The notes below the pieces were generated by a model that saw only the letters and a program-made list of their open reading frames with translations, was not told where the DNA came from and searched no databases. The position numbers and the translations under genes were made by a program. From Acidimicrobiaceae bacterium (GTDB lineage: Bacteria; Actinomycetota; Acidimicrobiia; Acidimicrobiales; Bog-793), in contig PMZN01000122.1 of assembly GCA_003170375.1 (NCBI GenBank), positions 16,293-29,052 on the forward strand: a stretch of DNA of 12,760 nucleotides, read 5' to 3'. Shown here in pieces: positions 1-7,615 of this stretch. Each line of letters opens with the position of its first letter. Position 1 is the stretch's first letter.

Positions 1-1488
1 ACGGCCTTGTCCGCCAAGCCCTATGGGGGACTCCTCCACGCGCTCGCGGGCTCGGGCTGGTCTTTGCGGGCCGTCGCCCCCTACCTCGTCGTAACCGCCG
101 CCATCGCGCTGGCCGCAGGAGCCATCGTGATCATCGGTCCCTCCTGGCCGCGCCGGCGGGTCGCGTCGGCGATCGCGGCGCTCGTCATAGTCGACCTCCT
201 CGTGTTCACTGCGAACCAGTCTTCGCTCGCGCCCGTGTACGCCCGCGCACTCGGTACCGCCAACTCGCTACAAGCCCAACTTGCCGCGAGGCTCGGCCCC
301 AGTGGGCGCTACCTCATCGTCGACCCGGCGCGCTCGGCTGGCATCGCTCTGAATCAGATCGGAGCACCTGATTCCAATGTGATGTCCGGCCTCGCCAGTG
401 CCCAGGGGTACGGCTCGCTCACCTGGGCGCCTTATGCGTCGGCGACCGGGACCCATACCCAAGACGACCTCGACCCGGCAGCATTGACGACAGGAGTCTT
501 CGACTCCCTCGACGTCCGGGTGCTGCTCACGGTTCCCGACGAGCTTTCCATTCCCCGGGCGCACTCTGAGGTGTTCCAGCCCGTCACCAACACCCTGCCG
601 GGCCTCGCCGCTCCCACGATCGCCGGTGTGGGGCCCGTCCCGTCGCCGATCGACCTCCGAGCCGGCCAGAGCGCAAGCCGATGGTTCGGACGGGAACTTG
701 TGCCACGGACGGTGACCCTGGAGCTCTCCGGGACCCGTCTCTCCCCGACAGCCTTGGCCGAGCTCGGGCGCGATGTTCGTCTCGTGCCGACGACCGGTGT
801 AGGTGGGGCCCCCAGGACAGCGCGAGTCGCGATCGACAGAGCGGGCTCGCAGGAGGTCGTCGTCGGTTTCGGGGCTTCGCACGCATCGGTCGGCCTGGTG
901 ACAGAGAACCGGCTCGGTGTCTCGGTGCGTATCACCTCGGTCGTAGTCACGGCCCTCTCCGGCAGTTCCTACGGCCTAGATGGGCCCCTCTCCGCAGACT
1001 TGACGGCCCCGCACTGGGTGGCTGCCGGGACAATCGGGCCATTCGTGGTGTATTCGAACCAGAGGGCACACGGCTCGTTCTGGCTCACAGGATGGACCGG
1101 CGACGCATATGGTGACCTTCAAGTTCACGTCGTCAGGTCCTCGCCTTGGACACCGACCGAGACGGTTGCCATAACCTCGGCAGCACCTGCCACGATCGTC
1201 AGGTCCGTCGCGGACGTTCCCGGTTGGAGCGCGACCGGCGATCACGATGGGCGGGCCAAGGTGATCGCCCTGCATCGCGACGGCCTGGTGCAGTCCTTCT
1301 CAGTACCCAAAGGGACGACGCTCATCACCTTCACTTACGCGCCCCCAGGACTTGGAGCCGGACTCGCGGCATCGGGCTTGGGCATCGTGGCGATCCTGCT
1401 CCTCGCCCTCGCCGCCATCGCCTTGTCCCGGCGCCCGTACCTGGAGACGAAGGCCGGCGGCCTGAAGAAGCGTTGCGAAGCCGGCTGA
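1..1488 (+). CDS. YfhO-like large membrane protein, C-terminal part (5' end outside window)
   Basis: The reading frame is open from the first base to TGA at 1486-1488. The TTG at position 7 is therefore unlikely to be the true start, and the gene is cut by the window edge. About 495 codons are visible. Counting from codon 7-9, two hydrophobic segments lie near residues 23-45 and 51-70. They are followed by about 370 residues of largely polar, Gly/Thr/Val-rich sequence, then a last membrane helix (about 449-473) and a short basic cytoplasmic tail. The large domain has an Asn-containing SGL..GYGSL stretch, then QDDLDP and a FDSLDVRVLLT segment. This resembles the extracytoplasmic region of YfhO-type multi-spanning proteins, which are related to GT-C glycosyltransferases. 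That assignment is from pattern memory only. The substrate and role are unknown. The gene is convergent with the tRNA-Tyr gene. Confidence 0.55.
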   Translation, partial: TALSAKPYGGLLHALAGSGWSLRAVAPYLVVTAAIALAAGAIVIIGPSWPRRRVASAIAALVIVDLLVFTANQSSLAPVYARALGTANSLQAQLAARLGPSGRYLIVDPARSAGIALNQIGAPDSNVMSGLASAQGYGSLTWAPYASATGTHTQDDLDPAALTTGVFDSLDVRVLLTVPDELSIPRAHSEVFQPVTNTLPGLAAPTIAGVGPVPSPIDLRAGQSASRWFGRELVPRTVTLELSGTRLSPTALAELGRDVRLVPTTGVGGAPRTARVAIDRAGSQEVVVGFGASHASVGLVTENRLGVSVRITSVVVTALSGSSYGLDGPLSADLTAPHWVAAGTIGPFVVYSNQRAHGSFWLTGWTGDAYGDLQVHVVRSSPWTPTETVAITSAAPATIVRSVADVPGWSATGDHDGRAKVIALHRDGLVQSFSVPKGTTLITFTYAPPGLGAGLAASGLGIVAILLLALAAIALSRRPYLETKAGGLKKRCEAG

Positions 1489-1513
1489 GAAAAGACGCGA
1501 GCGGCGCGTTCTT
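1489..1513 (-). terminator. Probable intrinsic terminator of tRNA-Tyr
   Basis: Read on the minus strand, AAGA(A)CGCG, a 5-nt loop and CGCGTCTT form an eight-pair stem with one bulged base. It is followed immediately by a T-rich run (TTCT). The structure starts 14 nt past the tRNA 3' end. It ends next to the stop codon of the convergent membrane-protein gene. The plus strand also has A residues before the stem and TTCTT at its 3' side, so it might work weakly in both directions. This is a visual fold with no energy calculation. Confidence 0.5.
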
Positions 1514-1527
1514 GTGCCAGGCGACGG

Positions 1528-1609
1528 TGGGCCGGGAAGGATTCGAACCTTCGAAGGCTGAGCCAGCAGATTTACAGTCTGCCCCCGTTGGCCACTTGGG
1601 TACCGACCC
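1528..1609 (-). tRNA. tRNA-Tyr (GTA anticodon)
   Basis: The minus strand folds as a complete class II tRNA of 82 nt. The acceptor stem pairs GGGTCGG with CCGGCCC and has discriminator A. The D-arm is CCC/GGG, and the anticodon stem GCAGA/TCTGC encloses CTGTAAA. A long variable arm with a small GGC/GCC stem follows, then the T-arm GAAGG-TTCGAAT-CCTTC. The anticodon GTA lies at 1573-1575. The sequence is close to other bacterial tRNA-Tyr genes, including the long variable arm. The genome does not encode the CCA end (the bases after the discriminator are CCG), so it must be added by tRNA nucleotidyltransferase. It is transcribed divergently from yajQ. Confidence 0.96.
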
Positions 1610-1674
1610 GTCGGCGGACACGATAGTGGCCCGCGCGGGCTCGCTTCGCAAGGCGAAGGCGCGACCAGCCTTGC

Positions 1675-1680
1675 TAGCGT
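1675..1680 (+). promoter_or_regulatory. Candidate -10 element for leaderless yajQ transcript
   Basis: TAGCGT fits the TAnnnT pattern of a -10 hexamer and ends 6 nt before the yajQ GTG at 1687. A transcript started from it would begin at or very near the start codon. No purine-rich Shine-Dalgarno sequence precedes the GTG; the bases there are GTGC repeats. No convincing -35 box is seen, so the call is tentative. Confidence 0.3.
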
Positions 1681-1686
1681 GCGTGC

Positions 1687-2175
1687 GTGCCGAGCTTCGA
1701 TGTCACCTCCCAGGTCGATATGCAAGAAGTGCGCAATGCGGTCGATCAGGCAAGCCGTGAGGTCGCCACCCGTTTCGACTTCAAGGACACCGGCGCGAGC
1801 GTCGAGTTGAAGGGCAACGAGATCGAGTTGAACGCGCCGACCGAGGACCGCCGGCGCGCCCTGGTCCAGGTCCTGGAGGAGAAGCTGGTCCGCCGGCACG
1901 TCTCGCTGAAGGCCGTCTCCTACGGCAAGATCGAAGAGGCATCCAAGGGCGCCCTACGCCAGACCGCGGCACTGAACGCCGGCATCTCGTCGGACCACGC
2001 GAAGAGGATCAACAAGATCATCAAGGACCTTGGCTTGAAGGGCGTCCAGTCCCAGACCCAGGGTGATCAGGTCCGCGTCACCGGCAAGAAACGTGACGAG
2101 CTACAGGCGGTGATCGCAGCCCTCAAGGAAAAGGACCTCGAGATCCCCCTGCAGTTCGGCAACTTCCGCGAGTGA
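1687..2175 (+). CDS. yajQ: YajQ family nucleotide-binding protein (DUF520)
   Basis: This is a full-length 162-residue member of the YajQ/DUF520 family, which is usually about 160-165 aa. The N-terminus MPSFDVTSQVD, the RFDFKDT segment at about 29-35 and the C-terminal end IPLQFGNFRE are family hallmarks. The fold is two ferredoxin-like (RRM-type) domains. Some members bind cyclic di-GMP and act with transcription factors, and others have been linked to RNA or nucleotide binding. Which ligand applies here cannot be read from the sequence. The protein is soluble and cytoplasmic, with no signal peptide. The GTG start is chosen because MPSFD is the family's usual first residues. The gene stands alone, with divergent tRNA-Tyr upstream and the convergent HAD remnant 4 bp downstream. 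Confidence 0.93.
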   Translation: MPSFDVTSQVDMQEVRNAVDQASREVATRFDFKDTGASVELKGNEIELNAPTEDRRRALVQVLEEKLVRRHVSLKAVSYGKIEEASKGALRQTAALNAGISSDHAKRINKIIKDLGLKGVQSQTQGDQVRVTGKKRDELQAVIAALKEKDLEIPLQFGNFRE

Positions 2176-2179
2176 GGTC

Positions 2180-2473
2180 TCAGCCGTAGTAGCCCGAGTG
2201 GACATACAGGCACGGGACGCCTTCGGACTCGAACATCTCGAGGTTGGCAGGATCGTCCTCCACGGCCAGTCGAACTTCGAAACCGCACGTCCTCAACCCC
2301 AACGTCTCGACCCGCTTGAAGTCGCGCGCCGGCCGCCTGTCGCCGGCCTCGCGCATGATGAGCAGGTCGTATCCCAGACCGTGTGACGCCAGCCAGGCCA
2401 GGGTCTGTGCACGCAAGCCTGCCGGCCGCGCCCGGGCCCGGCGCTCATTCCTCGCCGGAGCCGGTCGCGGCAC
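2180..2473 (-). pseudogene. HAD/PNKP-type phosphatase, C-terminal fragment only
   Basis: The recognisable part runs from about 2434 to the stop at 2180. It reads ARPAGLRAQTLAWLASHG, then LLIMREAGDRRPARDFKR, then AVEDDPANLEMFESEG, and ends HSGYYG. This matches the second half of HAD-superfamily phosphatases of the polynucleotide-kinase 3'-phosphatase type: the GRP segment after motif II, then the motif IV acidic pair ED-D. The N-terminal nucleophile motif (DxDG) and the first half of the domain are absent, because upstream of about 2434 the DNA is the acsA C-terminus. The nearest in-frame start is GTG at 2473, inside acsA; a TTG lies at 2416. The ATG overlapping the acsA stop (2446-2448) is in another frame. 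A truncated remnant is most likely, and a short expressed protein is possible. Without the nucleophile it could not act as a HAD phosphatase. Confidence 0.55.
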
Positions 2474-4439
2474 GACGACGGAGCTCGGCCACGACTGCGG
2501 GGTCGGCCAAAGTGGTCGTGTCACCGAGGTCGCGACCCTCGGCTACATCCCTCAAGAGCCGCCGCATAATCTTGCCCGAACGGGTCTTCGGGAGATCATC
2601 GGTGAAGATGACGACCCGCGGCCGGGCGATCGCCCCGATCTTCTCGACGACGTGCGCGCGCAGGACCTCTGCGTGCTCGTGGCCGACTTCCAGGCCGAGC
2701 TTCAAGGTCACGAACGCAATGATCACCTGCCCGGTCGTGGCATCGTTGGCACCGACTACCGCCGCCTCCGCCACGCTCGGATGGTCGACGAGCGCGGACT
2801 CCACCTCAGTGGTGGAAACGCGGTGGCCCGACACGTTCATGACATCGTCGACCCGCCCGAGCAGCCAAAGGTACCCGTCGTCGTCGACCTTGGCCCCGTC
2901 GCCTGCGAAGTAGCGACCCTCGAAACGGCTCCAGTACGTCTGCCGGTACCGCTCCGGGTCGCCGTAGATGCCCCGCAACATGGCCGGCCAGGGCCGCGTC
3001 AATGTGAGGTACCCGCCGCCGCGTTCGAGCTTCCTGCCGGCGTCGTCGACGACCTCGGCCCCGATCCCCGGCAACGGGAAGGTCGCGCTTCCCGGCTTCA
3101 AGGTCGTGACGCCGGGCAACGGCGAGATCATGATGGCACCGGTCTCGGTCTGCCACCACGTGTCGACGACCGGGCAGCGGCCGCCGCCGATCTGCTGCCA
3201 GTACCAGATCCATGCCTCGGGGTTGATCGGCTCACCAACCGAGCCGAGCATCCGCAGGCTCGACAGATCGTGTGCAGCGGGGTATTCCGTCCCCCACTTC
3301 ATGAAGGTGCGGATGGCCGTCGGCGCCGTGTACAGCGTCGTGACTCCATAGCGCTCGATGATCGACCACCAGCGGTCCCGGCCCGGGAAATCGGGCGTGC
3401 CCTCGTAGAGAACGCTCGTGGCACCGTTCGCGAGCGGCCCGTAGACGATGTAGCTGTGGCCGGTGACCCACCCGATGTCGGCGGCGCACCAATAGACATC
3501 GGTCTCGGGCTTCAAGTCGAAAACTGTCCGGTGTGTGAAGGCAACCTGGGTCAGGTAGCCACCAGTGGTGTGCATGATCCCCTTCGGGCGGGCCGTCGTG
3601 CCCGAGGTGTACAGCAGGAAAAGCAGGTCCTCGGCATCCATCGCCTCCGCGGGGCTGTGCGGGTCCTGGCCGGACACCAACTCGTGCCACCAATGGTCTC
3701 GCCCCTCTTGCATGACGAGATTCCCCGCGGCGTCGCCGAGGCGGCGAACTACGAGCACGTTCTCAATCGAACGGGCACCGCTCGAGAGCGCGTGGTCAGC
3801 GTTGGCCTTCAGTTCGACGGGGTGCCCGCGTCGCCAGCCTCCGTCGGCGGTGATGAGCAGCCGGGCGCTCGCGTCCTCGATCCGATCGCGCAGGGCGTCG
3901 GCGGAGAAGCCCCCGAACACCACAGAGTGCGCAGCCCCGATCCGCGCGCACGCCAGCATCGCGACGGGAAGCTCCGGAATCATCGGCATGTAGATCGCGA
4001 CGCGGTCACCTCGCTCGATGCCCAGGGAGCGCAGCGCGTTGGCGCACCGCCCGACCTCGTCGAGGAGCTGCGCATAGGTGATCGTGCGACGGTCTCCGGG
4101 CTCGCCTTCGAAATGGAACGCAACCTTGTCGCCGATGCCGGCCTCGACGTGACGGTCGAGGCAGTTGAACGCGACGTTCAACCGGCCACCGATGAACCAC
4201 CTCGCGAACGGCAGCTGCCAATCGAGCACCTGGTCCCACGGCTCGAACCAAGTCAAGGCTCTGGCCTGCGCGGCCCAGAACTCCTCGGGGTCGGCCTCCG
4301 CTTGCTCGTACATCGTCCGGTCGGAGACGAGCGCCGATCTGGCGAACTCCTCGGGCGGCGGGAATGTCCTCAGCTCGGCAAGGTAGTCCTCGATCGCGGC
4401 GCCCTGTACTTGGCCCCCATCTCCGGTCGCGTCGGTCAT
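2445..4439 (-). CDS. acsA: Acetyl-CoA synthetase (AMP-forming acetate-CoA ligase)
   Basis: It activates acetate with ATP to acetyl-AMP and then to acetyl-CoA in the cytoplasm. With the chosen start the protein has 664 residues; the family norm is about 650. The N-terminal ACAS domain starts near residue 15. The P-loop [12 protein letters not shown] is at 277-288. WWQTETG is at 428-434; its tryptophan is the residue that keeps the acyl pocket small enough for acetate in this family. YFAGDGAK lies at 510-517, the GRVDD hinge at 528-532 and NVSGHR at 535-540. The C-terminal PKTRSGK ends in catalytic Lys623, within a PxxxxGK context that is the known target of regulatory lysine acetylation. The ATG at 4439 is preceded by GGAGG with a 5-nt gap. 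The frame stays open to 4823, but that would overlap the divergent gene. It is divergent from the fusion gene, and its stop overlaps the HAD remnant. Confidence 0.95.
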   Translation of the reverse strand: MTDATGDGGQVQGAAIEDYLAELRTFPPPEEFARSALVSDRTMYEQAEADPEEFWAAQARALTWFEPWDQVLDWQLPFARWFIGGRLNVAFNCLDRHVEAGIGDKVAFHFEGEPGDRRTITYAQLLDEVGRCANALRSLGIERGDRVAIYMPMIPELPVAMLACARIGAAHSVVFGGFSADALRDRIEDASARLLITADGGWRRGHPVELKANADHALSSGARSIENVLVVRRLGDAAGNLVMQEGRDHWWHELVSGQDPHSPAEAMDAEDLLFLLYTSGTTARPKGIMHTTGGYLTQVAFTHRTVFDLKPETDVYWCAADIGWVTGHSYIVYGPLANGATSVLYEGTPDFPGRDRWWSIIERYGVTTLYTAPTAIRTFMKWGTEYPAAHDLSSLRMLGSVGEPINPEAWIWYWQQIGGGRCPVVDTWWQTETGAIMISPLPGVTTLKPGSATFPLPGIGAEVVDDAGRKLERGGGYLTLTRPWPAMLRGIYGDPERYRQTYWSRFEGRYFAGDGAKVDDDGYLWLLGRVDDVMNVSGHRVSTTEVESALVDHPSVAEAAVVGANDATTGQVIIAFVTLKLGLEVGHEHAEVLRAHVVEKIGAIARPRVVIFTDDLPKTRSGKIMRRLLRDVAEGRDLGDTTTLADPAVVAELRRRAATGSGEE

Positions 4440-4442
4440 CAT

Positions 4443-4566
4443 CGCCTCCCTCATAGCTGCGCTGGCACACACCGATCCGCTCAGCACGAGCTGGACGTCG
4501 GCCCGCCGGCGCCGGTGGCCCACCCTACCGACCGGCGGCCTGGCTGACTGTAACAATGGAGCAGAC
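4443..4566. promoter_or_regulatory. Divergent intergenic region between acsA and the fusion gene
   Basis: This 124-bp gap must hold the promoters for both divergent genes. It contains a perfect 10-bp palindrome, CCGGCGCCGG (4506-4515). It also has a 7-bp inverted repeat, CGCCGGT (4510-4516) / ACCGGCG (4531-4537), with a 14-nt spacer. Either could be an operator or simply a product of high GC. I could not place a -35/-10 pair with normal spacing on either strand. For the plus-strand gene, GGAG at 4558-4561 is a ribosome binding site 5 nt before the ATG. Confidence 0.4.
4445..4449 (-). promoter_or_regulatory. Ribosome binding site deciding the acsA start
   Basis: On the minus strand GGAGG lies 5 nt before the ATG at 4439 and 2 nt before the tandem ATG at 4442. 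The spacing favours 4439 and argues against the upstream ATG at 4454 and all starts further up the open frame. Confidence 0.6.
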
Positions 4567-7500
4567 ATGTCCGAGTACGTCACCGTCGCCCGTTTGGCAG
4601 TCCCCGTCAGCTGGCGAGTGATCGTCATGAGCGATCTCTTCCTCAGCGCGAAGCGAACGGAAGCATCCGGATCCGCGTCGGTGGAGCTCGCACGCGCTCT
4701 CGAGCGGGCCGAAGGCCCAGGCGCCGTTGTCGTCGCCGGCAACGCGTTCGACCTACTGGTGCCGCCCGATGGTGACCCGGCGGCGGCACTCGGAGCGCAC
4801 CGGGAATTGCGCCAAGCGCTCACCGGCTACCTCGCGGCAGACCGCCGCCGCCGGGCCATCCTCTTGCCTGGCAACCGCGATCGGGCGATCCTCTACGACC
4901 CCGCAGCGAATGCCGCCGTCATCGACGCTGGTTTCGAGGTCGCGCTCTCAGCGCAGCTGCAAGTGGCTACGGCCGCCGGGCCCAAACAAGTCTGCATCGA
5001 ACCCGGGTGGCGATTCGACGAGCGCAACGCTTTCGTCGACCCGACCGATCGGCGCGACACCCCGCTCGGTCACCATGCCGTGGCGGAGATCCTGCCCGCG
5101 TTGGCCGGATCGACCTCACCGTGGCTCGCCGGCATCGACCGGCTGACCGATCCTTCGGGCTTGCCCCGCTTCGTGGCCTCCCGTCTCACCTACCGCCGCG
5201 TAGTCCGATGGCTCTGGTGGCTCCTGGTTCCCATCGCGGCGGCGCTTCTCGCGAGGCTCCCTGACTATTGGCTGTTCGGCGTCCCACGAAGGCTCGAGCC
5301 CTTCTCGTCCCGGCTGCTCGGCCTGGGGCTCACGCTCGCGGTCGAGGTGATCGTGGCAGGGATCGTGCTCGTAGTGGTCAATCACCGGCTCTGGCATTCG
5401 GCTGGTCGCTCGCTGCTCGGCCCGCCCGCCAACCGGGCCAACGACAGAGCCCGTGAGGCGTCCCGACCGATCCTGGCTGCCGGTGGCATTGGCCTCGTGA
5501 CCGGCCACACTCTCCAACCTGAGCTCGCGAGAGTCGGCACCGGCTTTTACGCAAACTCCGGCGCATGCGGCGAGGTCGTCGAGGAGCGGGCGTCGCGACT
5601 CGGCCTGCCTCCCGTCTTCGTACATCTCCAGCAGGTTTCTTGGGTTGAGATCGAGGCGGGCGCGGAGGTGCACGCAAGGCTCCTCCTCGCGCGCAACTAC
5701 TTGCGCCCGGTGACAGTGCTGGAGCGATTCGCGGCAGGGCACCTGCTACACGCCGGCGGCGTGCCGGAGGTGGTCGCCTCCTTCCCCGGCGGCCGCGTGT
5801 GGCCACCGGTCGCTGACTCGGCGCGCAGCCTCAGGCGGGTACGGCGGCTCGCTGCAGCCGGAATCGCGATCCTGGGACTTAGCGACCTCGTCTCGGCCGT
5901 CGTGCCACCACAGGTCCGAGGGCGCCTCCACCCGTTGCTCGGCTACATCCCCCTCGGAGTGAGCGAGGCGGCAGGTGCTCTCGTCGCGCTTGCCGGCGTC
6001 GGCCTGCTGGCCGTCGCCCGCGGCGTCAGACGGGGCCAGCGCCTGGCTTGGCTCGTCTCGATACTGTTGCTCGCCGGCACGGTCGCACTGCATCTGATCC
6101 GTCATGGCGAGGTGGTCCAGTCGAGCGCCGCCCTCGTGCTCGTTGCGGTGCTGTGGTGGGCGAGGAAGTCGTTCCGCGCGCGTTTCGACCTGCCTTCGCT
6201 TCGGACCGGCCTCGCCACACTGCTAGGTGGCGTCATCGCGGTCACCTTCATCAGCGCAACGGTGCTCTGGAGCGTGATCCCGACCCATCGTGGCGGTCGC
6301 CCGATCACCTGGGACGAGGCCTGGTGGGCCGCCGCCGGGCGGCTAGTCGGCGTCCGGACCGTGGCGCTCAATCCTCGAGTGGACGCGTTCTTGTACCCGG
6401 CTCTGCTCGCCGTCGGTCTCGGTCTGGCGTCGGTTGCGCTCGTGCTGGCGTTCCGGCCCGTCGTCGACCGGCGCCGCTCGAGTGGTCGCACCGACACCAC
6501 CGAGCGCGCTGCCGACATCGTCCGCCGCCTGGGCACGGGGACGCTCGACTACTTCGCACTTCGGAGCGACAAGCAGGCCTTCCTCGAACGCGATGGCCTC
6601 GTGGCGTACGCGATCTACGGCGGTATCTGTCTCGTCTCCCCCGACCCGATCTGCGAGCCCGAGGAGCGTGACGAGCTCTGGTCGGCGTTTCGCCGTTTCG
6701 CGGACGACCGCGGCTGGTCGGTGGCCGTGCTCGGGGCCGGTGAAGACTGGCTCGGCGTCTACCGCCGGTCCGGCATGCACGAGCGGTACATCGGCGACGA
6801 GGGTGTCGTGGATGTCCGGACGTTCTCGCTGGAAGGCGGCGCGCGCAAGGGCCTACGACAAGCGGTCAACAGGATCGCGAACTACGGCTACACGATCTCC
6901 TTCCACGACCCGGCCCGGATGGACCCCGCGCTCGAGGACGCGGTGCAGGCCATCATGGTCCAAAGGCGCCGGGGTGAGGTGGAACGCGGCTTCTCGATGA
7001 CGCTCGGACGCATATTCGACCCTCGCGACCAGGACCTACTGCTCGCGGTAGCGCATGGCCCCGACGGCCACCCCGTTGCGTTCTGCCAGTTCGTCCCTGC
7101 GCCCGGCATACGCGGTTACTCGCTCGACCTCATGCGCCGTGACGACGGCGATCACCCTAACGGACTCCTCGACTTCATCCTTGTCCGGACGATCGAGCGG
7201 CTGCACAGCCGCGGAGACGAGCACCTCGGGCTCAATTTCGCTGCCATGCGGGCCGTCCTCGCCGGCGAGGACGGAGGCGGCATCCAGCGGTGGCTCCTGA
7301 AACGGATGTCGGACTCGATGCAGATCGAGTCGCTCTGGCGCTTCAACGCCAAGTTCGGGCCCGAATGGCTGCCGCGCTACGTGGTGTGGGACGCGGCCGA
7401 GAACACGCTGCCGATGGCACTGGCCATCGCCCGCGCTGAGTCGTTCTGGGAGCTTCCGCTGATCGGGAGGTTCTTCCAACCTCCGGGCGCCGACAGCGGC

Positions 7501-7569
7501 GCCGAGAAGCTCGGCGTGCCCGCGCCCCGCGAGACGCGCTCAACGCCGGCGGGTCACCGCTCGGCTTGA
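4567..7569 (+). CDS. Fusion: degenerate metallophosphoesterase + membrane region + DUF2156 lipid aminoacyltransferase
   Basis: The protein has 1000 residues. The ATG is supported by GGAG 5 nt upstream. Residues about 15-375 follow a calcineurin-like phosphoesterase order, but the metal motifs are altered: SDLF (22-25), GNAFD (58-62), GNRD (102-105), PGWRFD (146-151) and GHTL (313-316). Two membrane helices (about 212-230 and 250-271) interrupt this domain. About six more hydrophobic segments follow (roughly 428-448, 460-485, 493-511, 519-532, 547-572, 608-632), as in the membrane part of LysX/MprF. Residues about 655-945 are DUF2156, the domain that moves an amino acid from aminoacyl-tRNA to phosphatidylglycerol. 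Its marks include [12 protein letters not shown] (661-672), FSLEG (753-757), [10 protein letters not shown] (806-815), SLDLMRRD (852-859), LNFAAMRA (889-896) and [12 protein letters not shown] (927-938). It likely works at the inner membrane and modifies surface charge. The amino acid used is unknown. No lysyl-tRNA synthetase domain is attached. Confidence 0.85.
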   Translation: MSEYVTVARLAVPVSWRVIVMSDLFLSAKRTEASGSASVELARALERAEGPGAVVVAGNAFDLLVPPDGDPAAALGAHRELRQALTGYLAADRRRRAILLPGNRDRAILYDPAANAAVIDAGFEVALSAQLQVATAAGPKQVCIEPGWRFDERNAFVDPTDRRDTPLGHHAVAEILPALAGSTSPWLAGIDRLTDPSGLPRFVASRLTYRRVVRWLWWLLVPIAAALLARLPDYWLFGVPRRLEPFSSRLLGLGLTLAVEVIVAGIVLVVVNHRLWHSAGRSLLGPPANRANDRAREASRPILAAGGIGLVTGHTLQPELARVGTGFYANSGACGEVVEERASRLGLPPVFVHLQQVSWVEIEAGAEVHARLLLARNYLRPVTVLERFAAGHLLHAGGVPEVVASFPGGRVWPPVADSARSLRRVRRLAAAGIAILGLSDLVSAVVPPQVRGRLHPLLGYIPLGVSEAAGALVALAGVGLLAVARGVRRGQRLAWLVSILLLAGTVALHLIRHGEVVQSSAALVLVAVLWWARKSFRARFDLPSLRTGLATLLGGVIAVTFISATVLWSVIPTHRGGRPITWDEAWWAAAGRLVGVRTVALNPRVDAFLYPALLAVGLGLASVALVLAFRPVVDRRRSSGRTDTTERAADIVRRLGTGTLDYFALRSDKQAFLERDGLVAYAIYGGICLVSPDPICEPEERDELWSAFRRFADDRGWSVAVLGAGEDWLGVYRRSGMHERYIGDEGVVDVRTFSLEGGARKGLRQAVNRIANYGYTISFHDPARMDPALEDAVQAIMVQRRRGEVERGFSMTLGRIFDPRDQDLLLAVAHGPDGHPVAFCQFVPAPGIRGYSLDLMRRDDGDHPNGLLDFILVRTIERLHSRGDEHLGLNFAAMRAVLAGEDGGGIQRWLLKRMSDSMQIESLWRFNAKFGPEWLPRYVVWDAAENTLPMALAIARAESFWELPLIGRFFQPPGADSGAEKLGVPAPRETRSTPAGHRSA

Positions 7570-7615
7570 CGCGGTGGTTGGGGGCCTGACGGCGAGCCCG
7601 ACGCCCCGGAAGGCC
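7570..7615. terminator. Convergent intergenic gap, weak GC hairpin
   Basis: The 46 bp between the stop of the fusion gene and the stop of nuoN contain GGGGC (7581-7585) and GCCCC (7603-7607). These can pair around a 17-nt loop on either strand. No T-run follows on either side, so this is at best a weak or Rho-assisted end for the two convergent transcripts. Confidence 0.2.

Noticed and set aside
1620..1651. A -35-like TTGCGA (1646-1651) and -10-like TATCGT (1620-1625) for tRNA-Tyr on the minus strand
   Set aside because: The spacing of 20 nt is too long and both boxes are poor matches, so I do not call a promoter.
1644..1658. Six-base-pair hairpin CTTCGC-AAG-GCGAAG between tRNA-Tyr and yajQ
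   Set aside because: It is short and has no T-run. Nothing ends here, because the two flanking genes are divergent; chance is a sufficient explanation.
2244..4547. A very long open frame (767 codons) on the plus strand opposite acsA
   Set aside because: It mirrors the acsA frame in high-GC DNA, where antisense stops are rare. Its product is Arg/Pro/Asp-rich with no family match, and acsA on the other strand is certain.
4440..4823. N-terminal extension of acsA to the first in-frame start at 4823
   Set aside because: It would overlap the divergent fusion gene and its ribosome binding site. The extra residues are unlike acetyl-CoA synthetases, and a good GGAGG site supports 4439.
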